Below the pieces are notes generated by a model. That model saw only the letters and a list, made by a program, of their open reading frames with translations. It was not told where the DNA came from and did no database searches. From a virus, in IMG/VR virus record IMGVR_UViG_3300033153_005162, positions 1-37,035 of that record: 37,035 nt of DNA; one strand, given 5' to 3'. Each line of letters begins with the position of its first letter. The first letter of the stretch is position 1. This document shows, piece after piece, positions 1-12,145 of the stretch. The position numbers were made by a program, and so were the translations under genes.

Positions 1-114
1 TATTCTCTGACTGAGATTGAGACAGACTTTACTGTGGGAATATCTTATGAGATCCTACAGCTATTAAATATTCTGAACTTAACCAAGTAAAAGATTTATG
101 AGAAGTTCCTTTTC
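1..114. repeat. Direct terminal repeat, left copy
   Basis: These 114 bases are identical to the last 114 bases of the window and lie inside one gene whose frame continues correctly through the junction. This is what a circular (or circularly permuted) genome looks like when the assembler leaves an overlap at its ends. A genuine short terminal repeat inside a coding gene is less likely but not excluded. Confidence 0.95.
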
Positions 115-1142
115 AAGCTTGGACACCTTCAACAACTTCTTGAGGAGCATTACTAAGAACATCTGCCTGAGGTTTCACAAACTCAAACTTATGAGAACTA
201 AAAGATCTTGGAATCCAAGTAAATAAAACTACTGGTGTAAGAGGTGAAGTGTTAGCATTATTTGAGAATTGAAAAAAAACATTTCATATTGATATTGATA
301 CTATTGAAGAATCTTGAATAGCTATTCAAGTACAAAAGATTATTTCAGAAGAAAGACAAGATTTCTGATGAGAAAGAAACCCTTTATTAATTCAAGAGTG
401 AATCTTTTATACTAACGAAGCTTGAGTTTGGCAAATGTTCACACTAGGACAAGAAGTAAACATTTCAGATATTCTTTGAGAAAAGTTTGTTGAGTCTGTT
501 GACTGGACTAACTGTGATATTGTAAATGATACAGTAAGATGAAACATTTTAGTAGCTTGTTGATTAAAAACTACAGGTTACAACGATTTAATCCTTGCTT
601 ACAACCTTAGAAACAAATCTTGGACTAAATACACTTGATTAAACATTGAACGCTTCCTAAAGGATTCAGGGACTATTTATTGAACCTCTAGTATAGATAC
701 TAAAGTTTACAAACTATTTGAATGAACTGATGATGACTGAGAAGCAATTTCAACAGAGTTTAAATTTGAAGTTCCTTTAAGATTGAAGACTATTTTCTCT
801 CTGGAAGACTTCTTAATTAAATGAGAATTTACTTGAGATGAGTTTGAGATTATTCTTGATATTTATGATGATAAATGAGTTTTAGATACTTGAACTAAAA
901 GAATTTATTCAAACTTGCAAAACATTAACAATTTTAGTACACTAATCACGAGTCTTACTAGATTAATAGTTACAATAAAATGTAACACAACAGACCAGCA
1001 CAAAATAACTTATTTATTAGCTTGAATTAAAACTATTCAAGAAAATACATTTAGAAAATCTTATACTTGACCAACTAGTTTAACTACAGAAGCCTGAGAC
1101 TTCTTAATTACAGAAGGTTGAGCAACATTAATCACTACTTAA
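1..1142 (+). CDS. Tail/virion stabilisation-like protein, C-terminal part (joins 35778-37035)
   Basis: This is the C-terminal part of the gene that starts at 35778; on the circle the protein is 761 residues. The frame entering at base 3 matches the one leaving the right end. It has many short beta-rich segments and glycines, as in propeller-like virion proteins, and the N-terminal part carries the better family clue. It ends in TAA one base before the next start, so it is co-transcribed with the downstream tail genes. Exact role in the virion is inferred. Confidence 0.8.
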
Positions 1143-1143
1143 T

Positions 1144-1983
1144 ATGGCTACAAAGAAAATATCAGAACTAACAGCAGCAACTACCTTATGAGGTACAGAT
1201 ATTGTTGCATTAGTTCAATGAACAGAAACTAAAAAAATTACTGCACAAATAATTGCAGATAATATTGATGATCTAAATACAGACATTACAACAAATGACT
1301 GAACACAAACATTAACTGACAAAACAATCAATTTAGATAATAACACATTATCTAATATTGAAACAGATAACTTTAAAACTTGAGTTGTTGATACTGACTG
1401 AGCTTTAGCAGCTGATTCAGATACAAAACTTGCTTCACAAAAAGCAGTTAAAACATATGTGGATAATCAATGAACTAATATCAACTGAATTGCTGAAGAA
1501 ACGGTGTTAGATTGAGCAAACGATGAGATTATCTTTTATGATTCATCAGCTACAGCTAATAGAAAAAGAAAAGCTTGAGCTACAGAAACTCTTGCTTGAT
1601 TAATTCCAATAGCAACTGATACTGAAGCTGCAACTTGAACAGCAACAAACAAAGCTTTAACTCCAGCAAATAGTAAATCAGTAAATATAGATCAAATTTG
1701 AACTGCATGAGATATTACTACATGATCTAATATAGAAGCTACTCAAAACTGAATTGTTTATATGCGGGCAAAAGAAGCTGCTACAAATGAAAGTTTTACA
1801 TATGAATTATTCTCAGATGCTACTGCAACTCCAACAACTTCTGTTGCTATAGTTACTGCATCTAATTCAGCTGTAAATCAAAATGCTTGTTATCCAATTA
1901 AGAAATGAAATTATTACAGAATAGATGTTACTAACCCTTGAGATGTAGTTGATAGCATTAAACAATTTATACCACTTTGATAA
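1144..1983 (+). CDS. Short tail-fibre-like protein
   Basis: 279 residues. The N-terminus reads like many phage fibre/appendage proteins (GTDIVALVQGTETKKIT), followed by the widespread fibre motif LAADSDTKLASQKAVKTYVD at about residues 88-107. Glycines of these conserved motifs are encoded by TGA. It is rich in Ala, Thr and Asn with repeated short beta segments and has no catalytic motif. It starts one base after the stop of the preceding virion gene in a TAA-T-ATG junction and is followed after six bases by the peptidase-bearing virion protein. Probable structural component of a tail fibre or spike, receptor unknown. Confidence 0.75.
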
Positions 1984-1989
1984 TAAAAT

Positions 1990-4380
1990 ATGGCAACAAA
2001 TATAACATCAGATCAATTTAAGGCAAGAACAGATCTAGCAAAAAAACAAATTGCTAGATGAAATAAACCAACTCAGTTTAAAACTTGAACTACAGTTACT
2101 AAAACTTGATTTGCTGAGAAGACTAGAAAAGAAACAGAAGCAAGATCAGCAAGAACAGAAAAGAAAAGACAAAAATGTATTTCTGAAGGTTGAACATTCA
2201 ATCCAGTAGCAGAAACATGTTCAATGTGAATTACAGAAGACTTATGAGTAAGATCAACTTGAAATTTAGAAAAAGATATAGCTTTATGATTATCTGCAAG
2301 ATGAACTAGAGTATCTCCTGAACAAGAAGCTTTAAATCTAATTGCTAGATGAGATATTGCACAAGTAGAAGAATGAGATATTTCTTGATTAAGTGAAACA
2401 GCATTAGCAACACTTGCTTGAGCAAAGAAACAAGAAGAAGAAAAAACTGAACTAGAAAAGAAACTTGAAAAAGCTAAACTAGATGCTGAAAAGAAAAGAA
2501 AACTTAAAGAAAAAGCTTTAGAAGCAGCTGCACCTTGAATAGAAGTTTGAGCAGAAGCTCCTACTGTTGCATTAGCAAGATGAATTGAATGAATCCAAAC
2601 AGAAAGAGCAGCAATAATTGAAGAAGAGTTTGCTTTTAACCAACAAGCAATCTCAGACGCTAAAACTGAACTTGATGAAGCATTAAGAACTTGAAGAGTA
2701 GACCTAGTTAAACAAGCTAGAGCTTCTATGCTAGACCTTCGTAAACAAGAGCTTAATCTTAAATCACAAGCTACTTCTGATGTATTAGAAACAATGTGAG
2801 ACACTCTTTTAGGTAAAACTGAAGATGAGTTAGCTCAAATTGCTATGGATCAAAATGTAGACTTCTGATTACTTAAACTACAACAAGAGAAGTTACAGCT
2901 TAAAGATGCAACAGCAGAAGCTAAAACACAAGTAGCAACTCAAAAACAAGCTCAATGATTTGTAAAAGGTCTAAATAATGATCAACTTTGAGCATTAACT
3001 TCTGCACAAGCTACTCAATTAAACACTGAGGCTTGATTACCAGAATGAACTCTATCTAATTGGGTTTTAAGAGCACAAGAGATTAATAAACTTGATAAAT
3101 CTGAACAAGAATTAGCAAATGCTAAATTACAAGCTGATATTGATAAAAAAAATGCAGAAACATTAACAGAGCTAGGTAAAGATGAAGATGAAATTAAAGT
3201 AACTCCAACTTGAGTACAAGAAGAAGTTACAATGACAGACTGAAGAACTATTAACATAGATTCAGTTTGAAAAGAAAGTTTAATGAATATTAACGAAGAG
3301 CTTTGAGATGAGTGATTAAGACTTGGAGCTGTAGCAACTAGCTGAGCAAGAAGTATTGAACAACAACAAAGACTTTATGGACAATGAAGAACTAGAGAAG
3401 AGCTTGAAGCAATGTGAATTAATTGAGATTTTGCACAACCAAATAAACCAGTTGTAACAGATGCTGATTGAGTTAAATCTAAATCTTTACACCAAACTTG
3501 ATTAGCTATAGATTTATTTCCAGACAAAGAATATATCGAAAAAGTAAGACCTAATTTAGAAGCTAATTGATGGTTTCAAAATCCTGACTTAGTTGATAAA
3601 TGAGATGTATGACACTTTGAATATAAATGAATAGGTGCTGATCCAGAAATTACTCAATTTGATATTGCTAATTTTAACAACTCAACATTTAAACCACAAA
3701 AGGATTTAAAGACTAAAGCTGATAAAGCAAGATATAGTAAATTCTTATCTAAAAGAAAAGATGTTTTATGAAATCCAGATCCATTACTTATTGATATTCT
3801 TGAAATATCTGAGTGATGAAAAGATTTGACAGATTCTGCTATTACTAAGTTAGATAAGTTTTGATGAGTATTAAGTTGAGCTTGAGATTTATTGCAAACC
3901 ATTGAAGAGGTAAATAAAGATTCATTATTTTGATGAACTTGACCAATTTCTTGAGCTATCGCAAGTATTAATCCTTATAATACATCAGCTCAAGTACTTA
4001 AAAGACAACTTATTGCACTTATTCCTTGATTAGCTAGATGAGTTTATTGAGAAGTATGAGTTTTAACTGATAACGATGTTAGATTATACGCTTCAACTCT
4101 TCCAAACTTAACACAAACAGAAGATGTTAATAAAGCTGTACTTTGAATTACTCTTAGAACAATACAAAGGTCTTATCAAAACTCTCTTAAAACACAGGCT
4201 GCAGCTTGAAGAGATGTATCTTGATTTGCTTGAGCTTATGAAGCAATTGAGCAACAAGTAAAATCTATTGAAGAAGAGCTATGAATGACAGAAAATGCAA
4301 TAAGACTAGAGGCAGAAGAATTAGCTAATAAATTTGATCCAGAATTATCTTCTGTAATGAATAAATATAACCTTAAATAA
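1990..4380 (+). CDS. Coiled-coil virion protein with M15-type peptidoglycan peptidase domain
   Basis: 796 residues. About residues 1-430 are charged and helical, with long Glu/Lys-rich coiled coils. Residues about 470-548 form a D-Ala-D-Ala carboxypeptidase / L-Ala-D-Glu endopeptidase (M15) domain: GRTREEL, then SLHQTGLAIDLFPD with His501 and Asp508, then DVGHFEY with His542 and Glu544, matching the zinc and catalytic residues of T5-endolysin/CwlK-like enzymes. The remaining 250 residues are helical. Its size and its place between tail genes argue for a virion component that opens the cell wall at infection rather than a lysis enzyme. That role is inferred; the domain is visible directly. Confidence 0.8.
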
Positions 4381-4381
4381 T

Positions 4382-6073
4382 ATGGCATTCCCAAAGACAT
4401 CACAGGAGTTAGATACTTGGTTAGGTTCAATGCAAGAGCAATGAGCTACACAAGAAGAAATGCAAACAGTGTTTACTGAATTTAAAAAAAGAAAAGGTGA
4501 ATCAGAACCAGCTTTGACTTGACCAGAGCCTTGATTTATTGAAAGAGTCTGAGAAAGACTTTGAGAAAGAAAAGAGCAAATACTAACAACTGCAGAACAA
4601 CAAGCAGCAGACCAGATTTGATTTTGAAGATGAACATTAAGACAAACTTGAGCTTTATTCTGATGAATTTCAGATATATTTTGAGAATGATTAGTTTCAG
4701 CCTTTAAATTAGCCTGAGAACCTTGAAAAGAAACATTTAAGAAATTAGCACAAACTGAACTTTGACAAAAATGATTAGAAGCTATTTCAAAATGAGTTGA
4801 CGCTTACCAAGATTTTAAGGAATTAAACCCAGAACTTGCCAAAGATATTGAAGCAACAGTAAACATTGCAGAGTTTTTCCCAATTTGAAAATGAGTTTGA
4901 GCAGCTGCAAAAGTTACAAAAGAATGAGCAGAAGTTATCTGAAAAAAAGTTGTTAAATGAGCTTGAGAAGTTTGAGAAGTAGTTTCAAAACAAGCAGAAG
5001 ATGTATTAAAAAGAGAAAAAATTGATTTTGTTAAAGATTTATTAAGTCCAGAATGAACTAAAAAAGAAAGAATAGCTGAAATAAAGGCTTGAAAAGTTCA
5101 AGAATGAATTTTTTGAAGACAAACTACACCGTGAAAAATAGAAACTAAAGCAATTGAAGAGGTTTCAAATATTCCATGAATTAGTAAGTCAAACACTAAC
5201 CTTGATAATAATAATGTTATCAGAGATGAAATAGTAAAAGAAGCAACTTGATTAGAGAAATCTTTAAAAGCAAATGATGTTATTTTTACAAGAAAAGAAC
5301 TTAACTCATTTTTGACTAAATGAATAGAAAACATTGAGAATAATAAGTTATTAAGATGAGATGCAGAAAAAATTGCATTAGATATGTTAGATGAATTTAA
5401 GAATATTATGAAAAATAAACCTTCAAAATGAAGTGCTTTATTAGAATGAAGAAAAGAGTTTGACCAAATTGTAAAAAGATTCAGATGAGACAAAGCATTA
5501 GATCCTAATATTGAGAATGCTTTAAGTATTGCAACTAGAGAGGTAAGACAATGAGCAAATGATTTTTTAGCAAATAAATCACAGATTGTTGATGTTAAGA
5601 ATAGCTTAAATAAGCAATCTAATTTATTTAATGCTTTAGAAGTAACTGCTATTAAAGCAGATAAAGAAGCAAAAAATGCTATTTGAAGATTTCTTTGAAA
5701 TGTAAAAAATAAACTATGATTGAGTTCAGAGTTAGCATGAGTGTTAGCAACAATATGAGCAACTTGATGATTAGGTTTTCTAACAACAGTGGCTCCAGCA
5801 GTAGTTTGAGCATGAGCAGCTTGATTATGAGCTTTTAAATTATGACAATTAGCATTTGGTGCAAAAACTAGAAAAGCAATTTGAGATGCACTAAAAAAAG
5901 TAAATAATGCTTTAAATAAAGCTCCAAATGATTCTGAACTTTTAAAAATAAAATCTTGATTAGAATGATTAAGTAAATGAGATATAACAGATATAGTTAC
6001 TTGAGCTTGAGTTCTTTGAGTTTGAAAATGAATTGAAAATATTCAAGAAACAGAAGAAAAATTTAATCCTTAA
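4382..6073 (+). CDS. Probable internal/ejected virion protein
   Basis: 563 residues, family not recognised. The first 200 residues are helical and rich in Lys, Glu and Gly; the middle is charged. A hydrophobic Gly/Ala-rich stretch around residues 450-490 (LAGVLATIGATGGLGFLTT onward) could span a membrane. The gene starts one base after the preceding stop and lies between the peptidase-bearing virion protein and the large fibre, where short-tailed phages encode internal or ejected proteins. Membrane-active ejection is an inference from position and the hydrophobic segment. Confidence 0.55.
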
Positions 6074-6076
6074 TAT

Positions 6077-6139
6077 ATGCTAGAATGAATAATTTTTATC
6101 GCATGAATGTTGGCTTTAATTAGCATCATAAATAATTAA
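6077..6139 (+). CDS. 20-residue hydrophobic peptide (tentative)
   Basis: Short open frame three bases after the stop of the previous gene, reading MLEGIIFIAGMLALISIINN. Nearly the whole peptide is one hydrophobic helix, with both Gly residues encoded by TGA. Being so short it could arise by chance, but the tight spacing matches real gene junctions here. Function unknown. Confidence 0.35.
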
Positions 6140-6201
6140 ATCAAGATTAAACTTGAAACCCAACACAAAAACCTTATATTAAATACAACTAATAAATACT
6201 T

Positions 6202-9200
6202 ATGTCACTACGTACAATAGCAAACAGTAGGCTAATAGATTGAGAAAAACTAGACAATGCTCCAGCTGATATTAGCGCAGAACTAGACTTAAAAGAAGAT
6301 AAAGTAGCTTGAAAGTGATTATCAGAAAATGATTATACAGATGCAGAGAAATCTAAGCTTGCGGCTTTAGATTCTGCTTTGTATGAAAAATTATCTAATA
6401 AATGAGTAGCTAGTTGATATGCTTCTCTTGACTGAGACTGAACTGTTCCAGCCTCACAACTACCATCTTATGTAGATGATGTTTTAGAGTTTGACACTTT
6501 ATGAGATTTCCCTGTTACTTGAGAAACTTGAAAAATATATGTAGCAAAAGATACAAATAAAACTTATAGATGGTCTTGATCAACTTATGTAGAAATAGTT
6601 TGAAGTATATGAGTTTGGAGATGAGCATATGATAATGGAACTTCTTATATATTAGACGATAGAGTTTCATACTTATGAAGTTCTTATATTTGTATATCAC
6701 CAACAACTGGTAATTTACCAACAAACGTAACTTACTGGGATGTATTAGCTGAGAAATGAGATACTTGAGATACAGGTGCAACTTGAGATACTGGTGAGAA
6801 ATGAGATACTTGAGATACTTGACCAGCTTGAACTGATTGAATAATGGCAAGTGTAGTTTGATGAACAAACATCACTGTAGATGATACTGATCCAGCTAAT
6901 CCAATTGTAAATACTTCTGCTACAGTAAACAGCACTGATGCTCATTTATTAGACAGAGCTAATCACACTTGAACACAAATAGCTTCAACGATTAGTGATT
7001 TCTCTAACGCTGTGTGAGCTGAAACTAATTTACATTGAATACTATCTATAGAACACATTGTTGAGTTAAACACAGATATAAAAAAGATAGACATTCAACC
7101 TACTGATTACTTTATAGCTTGAACTAAATACAGTTATGCTTGATGAACTGCAATTACTCCTACAATTTGAGCTTGAGATAGTTCAACTTGGGTTTGACTA
7201 GATAGTGCTTGATTAGTTTATTCTACTGATACTTTTACACCTACTGAAAAACTTACAATTCTTCCTTTAGCAAGATTACAAGCTGTGCAATGACAATCTT
7301 GACCTTGAAGTGATTTACAAACTCCAGTTCATTTAGAATATTCTATTTGAATGGATTGATATGTAGACTCTCAATGGTTACAAGATACTGTATGAGTTTT
7401 ATACGCAAATGGTTGAAAATTCTCAGAGAATGCTACTTCATTTCAAGTAGATGAAGAGGCTTGAGAATTTTATAATGCACAAAGGAAAAAAATCAATATT
7501 GCTTGAACTACTGCAATTGAAGCTTCTGAGGTTTATCACATTAGCTGAGCTCCTACTGTACAAAATAGAGCGACATTAGTTGTTCCTAAATATTATGATA
7601 ACTGAACAGATATAGTTGCACTAAGTACTACTTGATGGGCTTCACATACATTACTTAAAAGTCCAAAAGAGGATGACTTATTCTTCTTGATCTATTCAAG
7701 TGCAGAATACACTTCAAAAGCAATTGCTGAGTCACAAGCTTGAGATTTCTGAATATTCCAAAGTCAATCTATTTCTTGACTAATCCCAGTTGCAAAATTT
7801 ATAGTAAGTTGAAGTTCTACAAACATTGATCTTGTTAAAAATGTATTCCCTTGTTTAATGGGTTGTAAAGAGCCAGTTATTGGTATTGCAACAGTTCAAG
7901 ATGTTTACGACAACTCTACTAGTCCAGAAATAACAACAGATTCTACAAGATGAGCATTATCAGTACAAAGAGGTTCTGCTTCTGATACAGATAATGTTTA
8001 TGAGTGAAAAAACTGAAGTTGAACAACTACTTTTGCTGTTGATTGAAATTGATTAATTACTTGAGATTGAGGTAATCTAACAAACTTACCAGCTGCTTGA
8101 ACTACTGCTGGACAAGGTGTTATTTACTATCCTTGAAATACAATTGTTACTTGAGATAACTACAATCTTTGAACTACTCCAGAATGATGAGCAGAGGTTG
8201 AAATACAACAAACAGCAAATAGCACAACATCTCCTGTATTTATGGAGAGATATGTTTCTGATCCTTTATGATGAACTGAAATAAGCTGAGGTGCTTGGAT
8301 TGTAAATACTTATGCTTCTGTAGACAGTGATGTATGAGTAAGTGAAATTAAGCATAGAATGAATAAAGCAGTTGAAATGACTTGAACAGTTACTTCAACT
8401 TGAACCTGATTAACTAGAACATTTACAGCTACTGAAGCTTGAACTTTTGTTTCTTGAGATGCAGACCCTTCTATTCTAAATGCAACACTAATTCAAACTC
8501 CAACTGAAACATTCTTTATTGATACATTTATTTCTGGAACAGTAGTAACAGCAACTTCAGACAATGCTTGATATACAAACGAAACCTGAGTTGCTTTCTC
8601 TAACTTCTATAAATTATTTGAATGAACAACTTGAGAAATTAGCTGAACTGATCACACAAACTATCCTTCTGCTTCTGTACAACAAACATTTACAATAAAC
8701 CCAGCAGACAGACTTTTAATTGCTTATTTTGCAGTTGCTTCTACATCTTGAGACAAGGTTTTATCTTTTTATAAAAACTGACAAGACCATTATTCACATA
8801 TTGTTTCTCCATTAATTTATAGACATAATGACCTAGAAGGTTTAAATGAATGAACTGTTTATAATCATTTAACAGATGCACAATTAGCAGTAGTAAATGC
8901 TACTTCTGGTGCAAATACTTGAGATCAAACAGATATGTCTTGAATCTCTGACACAACAGCTAATTTTAACACATCATTAAGTGATGACAATTTCGCTACA
9001 ATAAATTGAACTGAAACATTAAGTAATAAAACTCTTACAAGTCCAATAGTTAACTCTCCTACTTGAATAGTTACTAACGATGTAACAGAAAGCACTGATA
9101 AAAACTATGTAACAGATGCTGAAAAAACTAATGTATGAAATCTAGTTTCAAACTGAACTTGAGATAATTACTTATCTGATGATTGAAGTTATAAAGCAGT

Positions 9201-10455
9201 TTCTTGATGAGCTTCTGAATCTACTCAAACAAGTGTAACAGCTTGAGAAGATGTGAGTGCTGGGGATGCTGTAGCGTACTTGTCTATAGCTTTGTCATCA
9301 AATACTCCAGCTACAGCATCAAGTTGATTTTGACATAGTTCTGCAAATAATGAGAAGCTTGCACAAAAATTTACAATTTCATCTTCTATAGATATAAATA
9401 AAATTGATGTTTGGTTATGGCAAAATGCAAATGCGACAGATAATGCCGTAATAAGAATTGAAACCGATAATGCATGAGAGCCTAGTTGAGTCCTTGCAGA
9501 TATTAATTCAACAGTAAGTATAGCTTGAACAAGCCTATGAACATCTTTAGTTAAAAAAACATTGAATTATAACACTTTCACACTTTCTGCTTGAACTTAT
9601 CATTTAGTTTGTTCTAGAGATTGAGCATTAGATGCATCTAATTACTATCAAATATGAATACTGCCTACTGTTTGATGAATTACTAGTAGTCCGTTTCAAG
9701 AGTTAGATAGTTCTTCTTGGGTTACTAATTCTACTTATTGAATCTCGTTAAGCTTATTAGCTCCTGCCTGATACTTTAAATCAGATGCATCAGATGCAAA
9801 CAAAGTAAACTTCACAGGTATAGCCTCTGAAACAGTTACTTCTTGAAACCCTCTACTGCTAGATACTGCTTGAGTAAATAGCTCTCAAAGTGGGTTAACT
9901 GCTTGAAGTGAGTATTATTTAGCTGATACAGCTTGAGAAATCTCAACTACTCCTTGAACCAACTCTATTAAAGTAGGTAAAGCATTAAGTGCTACTGAGA
10001 TTGAGATATATACTTGAGGGGAAATAAAAATTTCTAAAAGTATAGTACAAGCAAATGTTACTACTTGATTTACACTAACTGCAGCATCTGTATTACCAAT
10101 ACAATATATTAATAAGCCAATTGATATAAATTGAGATTTTAGCACATCTACATATATATTTACAGTTCCAAGAAATTGAATATATACTATAAGCTATTGA
10201 GCTTGATTTTATTATAATTTAGTTGCAAATAGTGATTATAGAATAGAGATAAATAAAAACTGATCCGTGATAAACTATACTAAAATTGAAAGAAACTGAA
10301 GTATTACAGCTACTGCTAATTCTTTTTATTTATCAGCAAATTATATTGGTTCATTTTTAGCTTGAGATGAAATTCAAGTAGTATATAATGCGAATTCTAC
10401 TGCTAATTGAACTTCGTATATAGATGATTGACATTTAAGTATTATTGAATTATAA
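6202..10455 (+). CDS. Large tail fibre with collagen-like repeat and C-terminal C1q-like domain
   Basis: 1417 residues, the largest gene. Order: a fibre N-terminus with VASGYASLDGDGTVPASQLP; a small carbohydrate-binding-like module at about 137-185 (WRGAYDNGTSYILDDRVSY ... YWDVLAEKG); ten collagen-like Gly-X-Y triplets at 186-215, with Gly encoded by TGA in eight and GGT in two; fibre repeats such as LLDRANHTGTQ and SGANTGDQTDMSGI; and a C-terminal domain from about 1280 that resembles C1q/TNF-like phage fibre tips (STSTYIFTVPRNGIYTISY). Expected to trimerise and bind the host surface. It is the last gene of the tail module. Confidence 0.9.
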
Positions 10456-10473
10456 ACTATCCTAACAAACAAA

Positions 10474-10494
10474 GCCTCTATAAAACATAGAGGC
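10474..10494 (+). terminator. Hairpin after the tail fibre gene
   Basis: GCCTCTAT and ATAGAGGC form a perfect 8-bp stem with a 5-base loop, 18 bases after the fibre stop. No U-tract follows on the plus strand, so it may be a weak terminator or a processing/stability hairpin. Confidence 0.45.
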
Positions 10495-10539
10495 TAAATA
10501 AAACTTGAATATAAATTCAAAACAAATAAACTACTAAAA

Positions 10540-10695
10540 ATGGAAGAATTTACAACATACGAAATAGAACAATGTAACAAAACAGTTAAAGACTGTGAGT
10601 TTTGTGAAGAAGATTGTAAACAAAACATAAATAATATAATTGAACAAGTTAAGGTAGATATCAAAGAATGAAAATTAATAAATATAAACGAATAA
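10540..10695 (+). CDS. Small Cys-rich acidic protein
   Basis: 51 residues, not recognised. Four cysteines are grouped as CNKTVKDCEFCEEDC at residues 12-26, which could bind a metal; the rest is acidic and probably helical. It is the first gene after the fibre hairpin and is followed one base later by the coiled-coil membrane protein, so it belongs to the probable lysis module by position only. Confidence 0.6.
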
Positions 10696-10696
10696 A

Positions 10697-11239
10697 ATGC
10701 CTGAAACAGTAACATATAAAGAACTAAACAAACAATTTGATAACCAGGTTAAAACTTGTGATGTTAAACTTACTAAAGAGTCTAAATACAGGCATGATTT
10801 AGCTAATAATATAACCGCTAGATTTGTACAACTAGAAGATCACATAGAAACTAATAATTCTAAAATGCTAGACAAAATAGAAAAAATACTATTATGTGTT
10901 ACTAAAAATCAAGGTGCTACTAAAACCCTTTCAGAATGATATAATAGTCTTTGAAAAGAATTTAAAGAACATATGAGAGTCGAAGAATTAGATAGAAAAG
11001 ATCTTCTTAAAAAGATGGATTATGCAAGTAATTCAAGAGTATCAAAAACTTTATTTACATGGGCTGTAGCAGCATTAGTTGTTGTACTATGATTCTGAGC
11101 TTGATTAATAAGCTACATATTATTATCTAACTTAGCAATTGAGAAATCAATGATAAAGATTGAAGAGAACAGTAAATACCATGCAGAAAGAATATCAACA
11201 ATTGAAGAACTACTAAGTTCAGCAGAAATAACTAAATAA
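10697..11239 (+). CDS. Coiled-coil protein with one transmembrane helix (lysis-associated?)
   Basis: 180 residues. The N-terminal 110 residues are charged, probably coiled coil; a strongly hydrophobic segment (TWAVAALVVVLGFGAGLISY) spans about residues 121-140, and a short charged helix follows. The layout, soluble coiled coil plus one membrane helix upstream of a peptidase and holin-like gene, recalls haemolysin XhlA-type lysis accessory proteins, but sequence similarity cannot be asserted. Translation passes four TGA codons, two of them inside the membrane helix. Confidence 0.6.
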
Positions 11240-11244
11240 ATCAT

Positions 11245-11415
11245 ATGGCAAAACTTAAAATTAAACTAGATAAAAAGGCTTTAGAAAAGTTCAGAAAGAA
11301 AACAGGTAAGAAAGTACCCCTTAAAAAGAAACCTATTAAGCTTAAGATGAAGAAAACCAAAAAAGGTTGAAGTCGTGTATTCCCTAGATTAATGTGAATT
11401 ACTAAATTAGCATAA
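11245..11415 (+). CDS. Small strongly basic protein
   Basis: 56 residues, about 40 percent Lys/Arg, with KKVPLKKKPIKLKMKKTKKG in the middle. No domain recognised. The charge suggests nucleic acid or anionic envelope binding. It lies five bases from its neighbours on each side, within the module that holds the cysteine peptidase and holin-like protein. Confidence 0.6.
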
Positions 11416-11419
11416 AACT

Positions 11420-12130
11420 ATGGAAAAAATAACTAACTGAACACAGTACAACGAAAATACATCAGACTGGATACTTAAAGACTGAGATAAAGTTTTAGTA
11501 CCAGAACATAATTATAATATATTAAAAAAATCTTTTTGGCAGTTTCCAGTATCAAAGAACTCATGTTCAGTTCATTGAGCTTTAACTTGTATTGCAAACA
11601 CTTTCAATATAAACTATTCTTTATCTGAAAGAGAGGAGATTTGGGAAGAAGCTAAATCAAAAGGAGCTTCAGATGATCGGTGATGGTATTTCGCAGATGC
11701 ACTAAAACTTTGCCAAGAATGGACTGCAGAAAACAAAGAATATAAATTCAGATACTATAAAATCCAAAAAGAAGAGTTCGAGAAGTATGCTAAATTGTGA
11801 TTTACAATTTACTGAGGTATTAAAGTTAAAGATTGATCTACTCGGGATAAGCTAAAAGATTGAGTTATTTGAGATGATGTTGAGAGCTATTGAGAGTCTA
11901 AATTTTGACATGCAGTTTGTTTTTCAATGATTTGAGATAAGTTCTGATTTATAGACAATTATCCTAATAAAACTAAATACAATACTCCAACATTTACTAA
12001 CTTAGATAAATTACTAGAAAACTGATATTTCTTTAATACATGATATATTTTAATGACAAGTGAATTAAAAAATATTGAAAAAGCACTTGCTAATAGAAAA
12101 GAAGCACAAGACAAAAAGAAAGGAGATTAA
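11420..12130 (+). CDS. Papain-like cysteine peptidase, candidate endolysin
   Basis: 236 residues with the order of a C1/C39-like cysteine peptidase: SKNSCSVHGALTCIAN with probable nucleophile Cys49, a GWYFADALKLC helix around 88-98, then FGHAVCFSMIGDKFGFIDNY with probable catalytic His164 and Asp179/Asn180. No signal peptide. It lies between a membrane coiled-coil protein and a holin-like gene, so a role as cell-wall endopeptidase in lysis is inferred; cleavage of a host or virion protein is the alternative. Two codons are CGG (residues 87 and 142), rare in this genome. Confidence 0.65.
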
Positions 12131-12145
12131 TTCATAAACTAAAAA

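Noticed and set aside
2073-2804. A 243-codon open frame on the minus strand, the longest uninterrupted frame under the standard code
   Set aside because: It lies wholly opposite the 796-residue virion protein, is Ser/Phe/Leu-rich as expected for the complement of Lys/Glu/Ala coding sequence, and has no promoter or start context.
6757-6843. UGA as tryptophan (codes 4/11-variant as in mycoplasmas)
   Set aside because: Trp at every third position of a collagen-like run, in the P-loop and in NTG repeats is not credible; glycine fits all of them.
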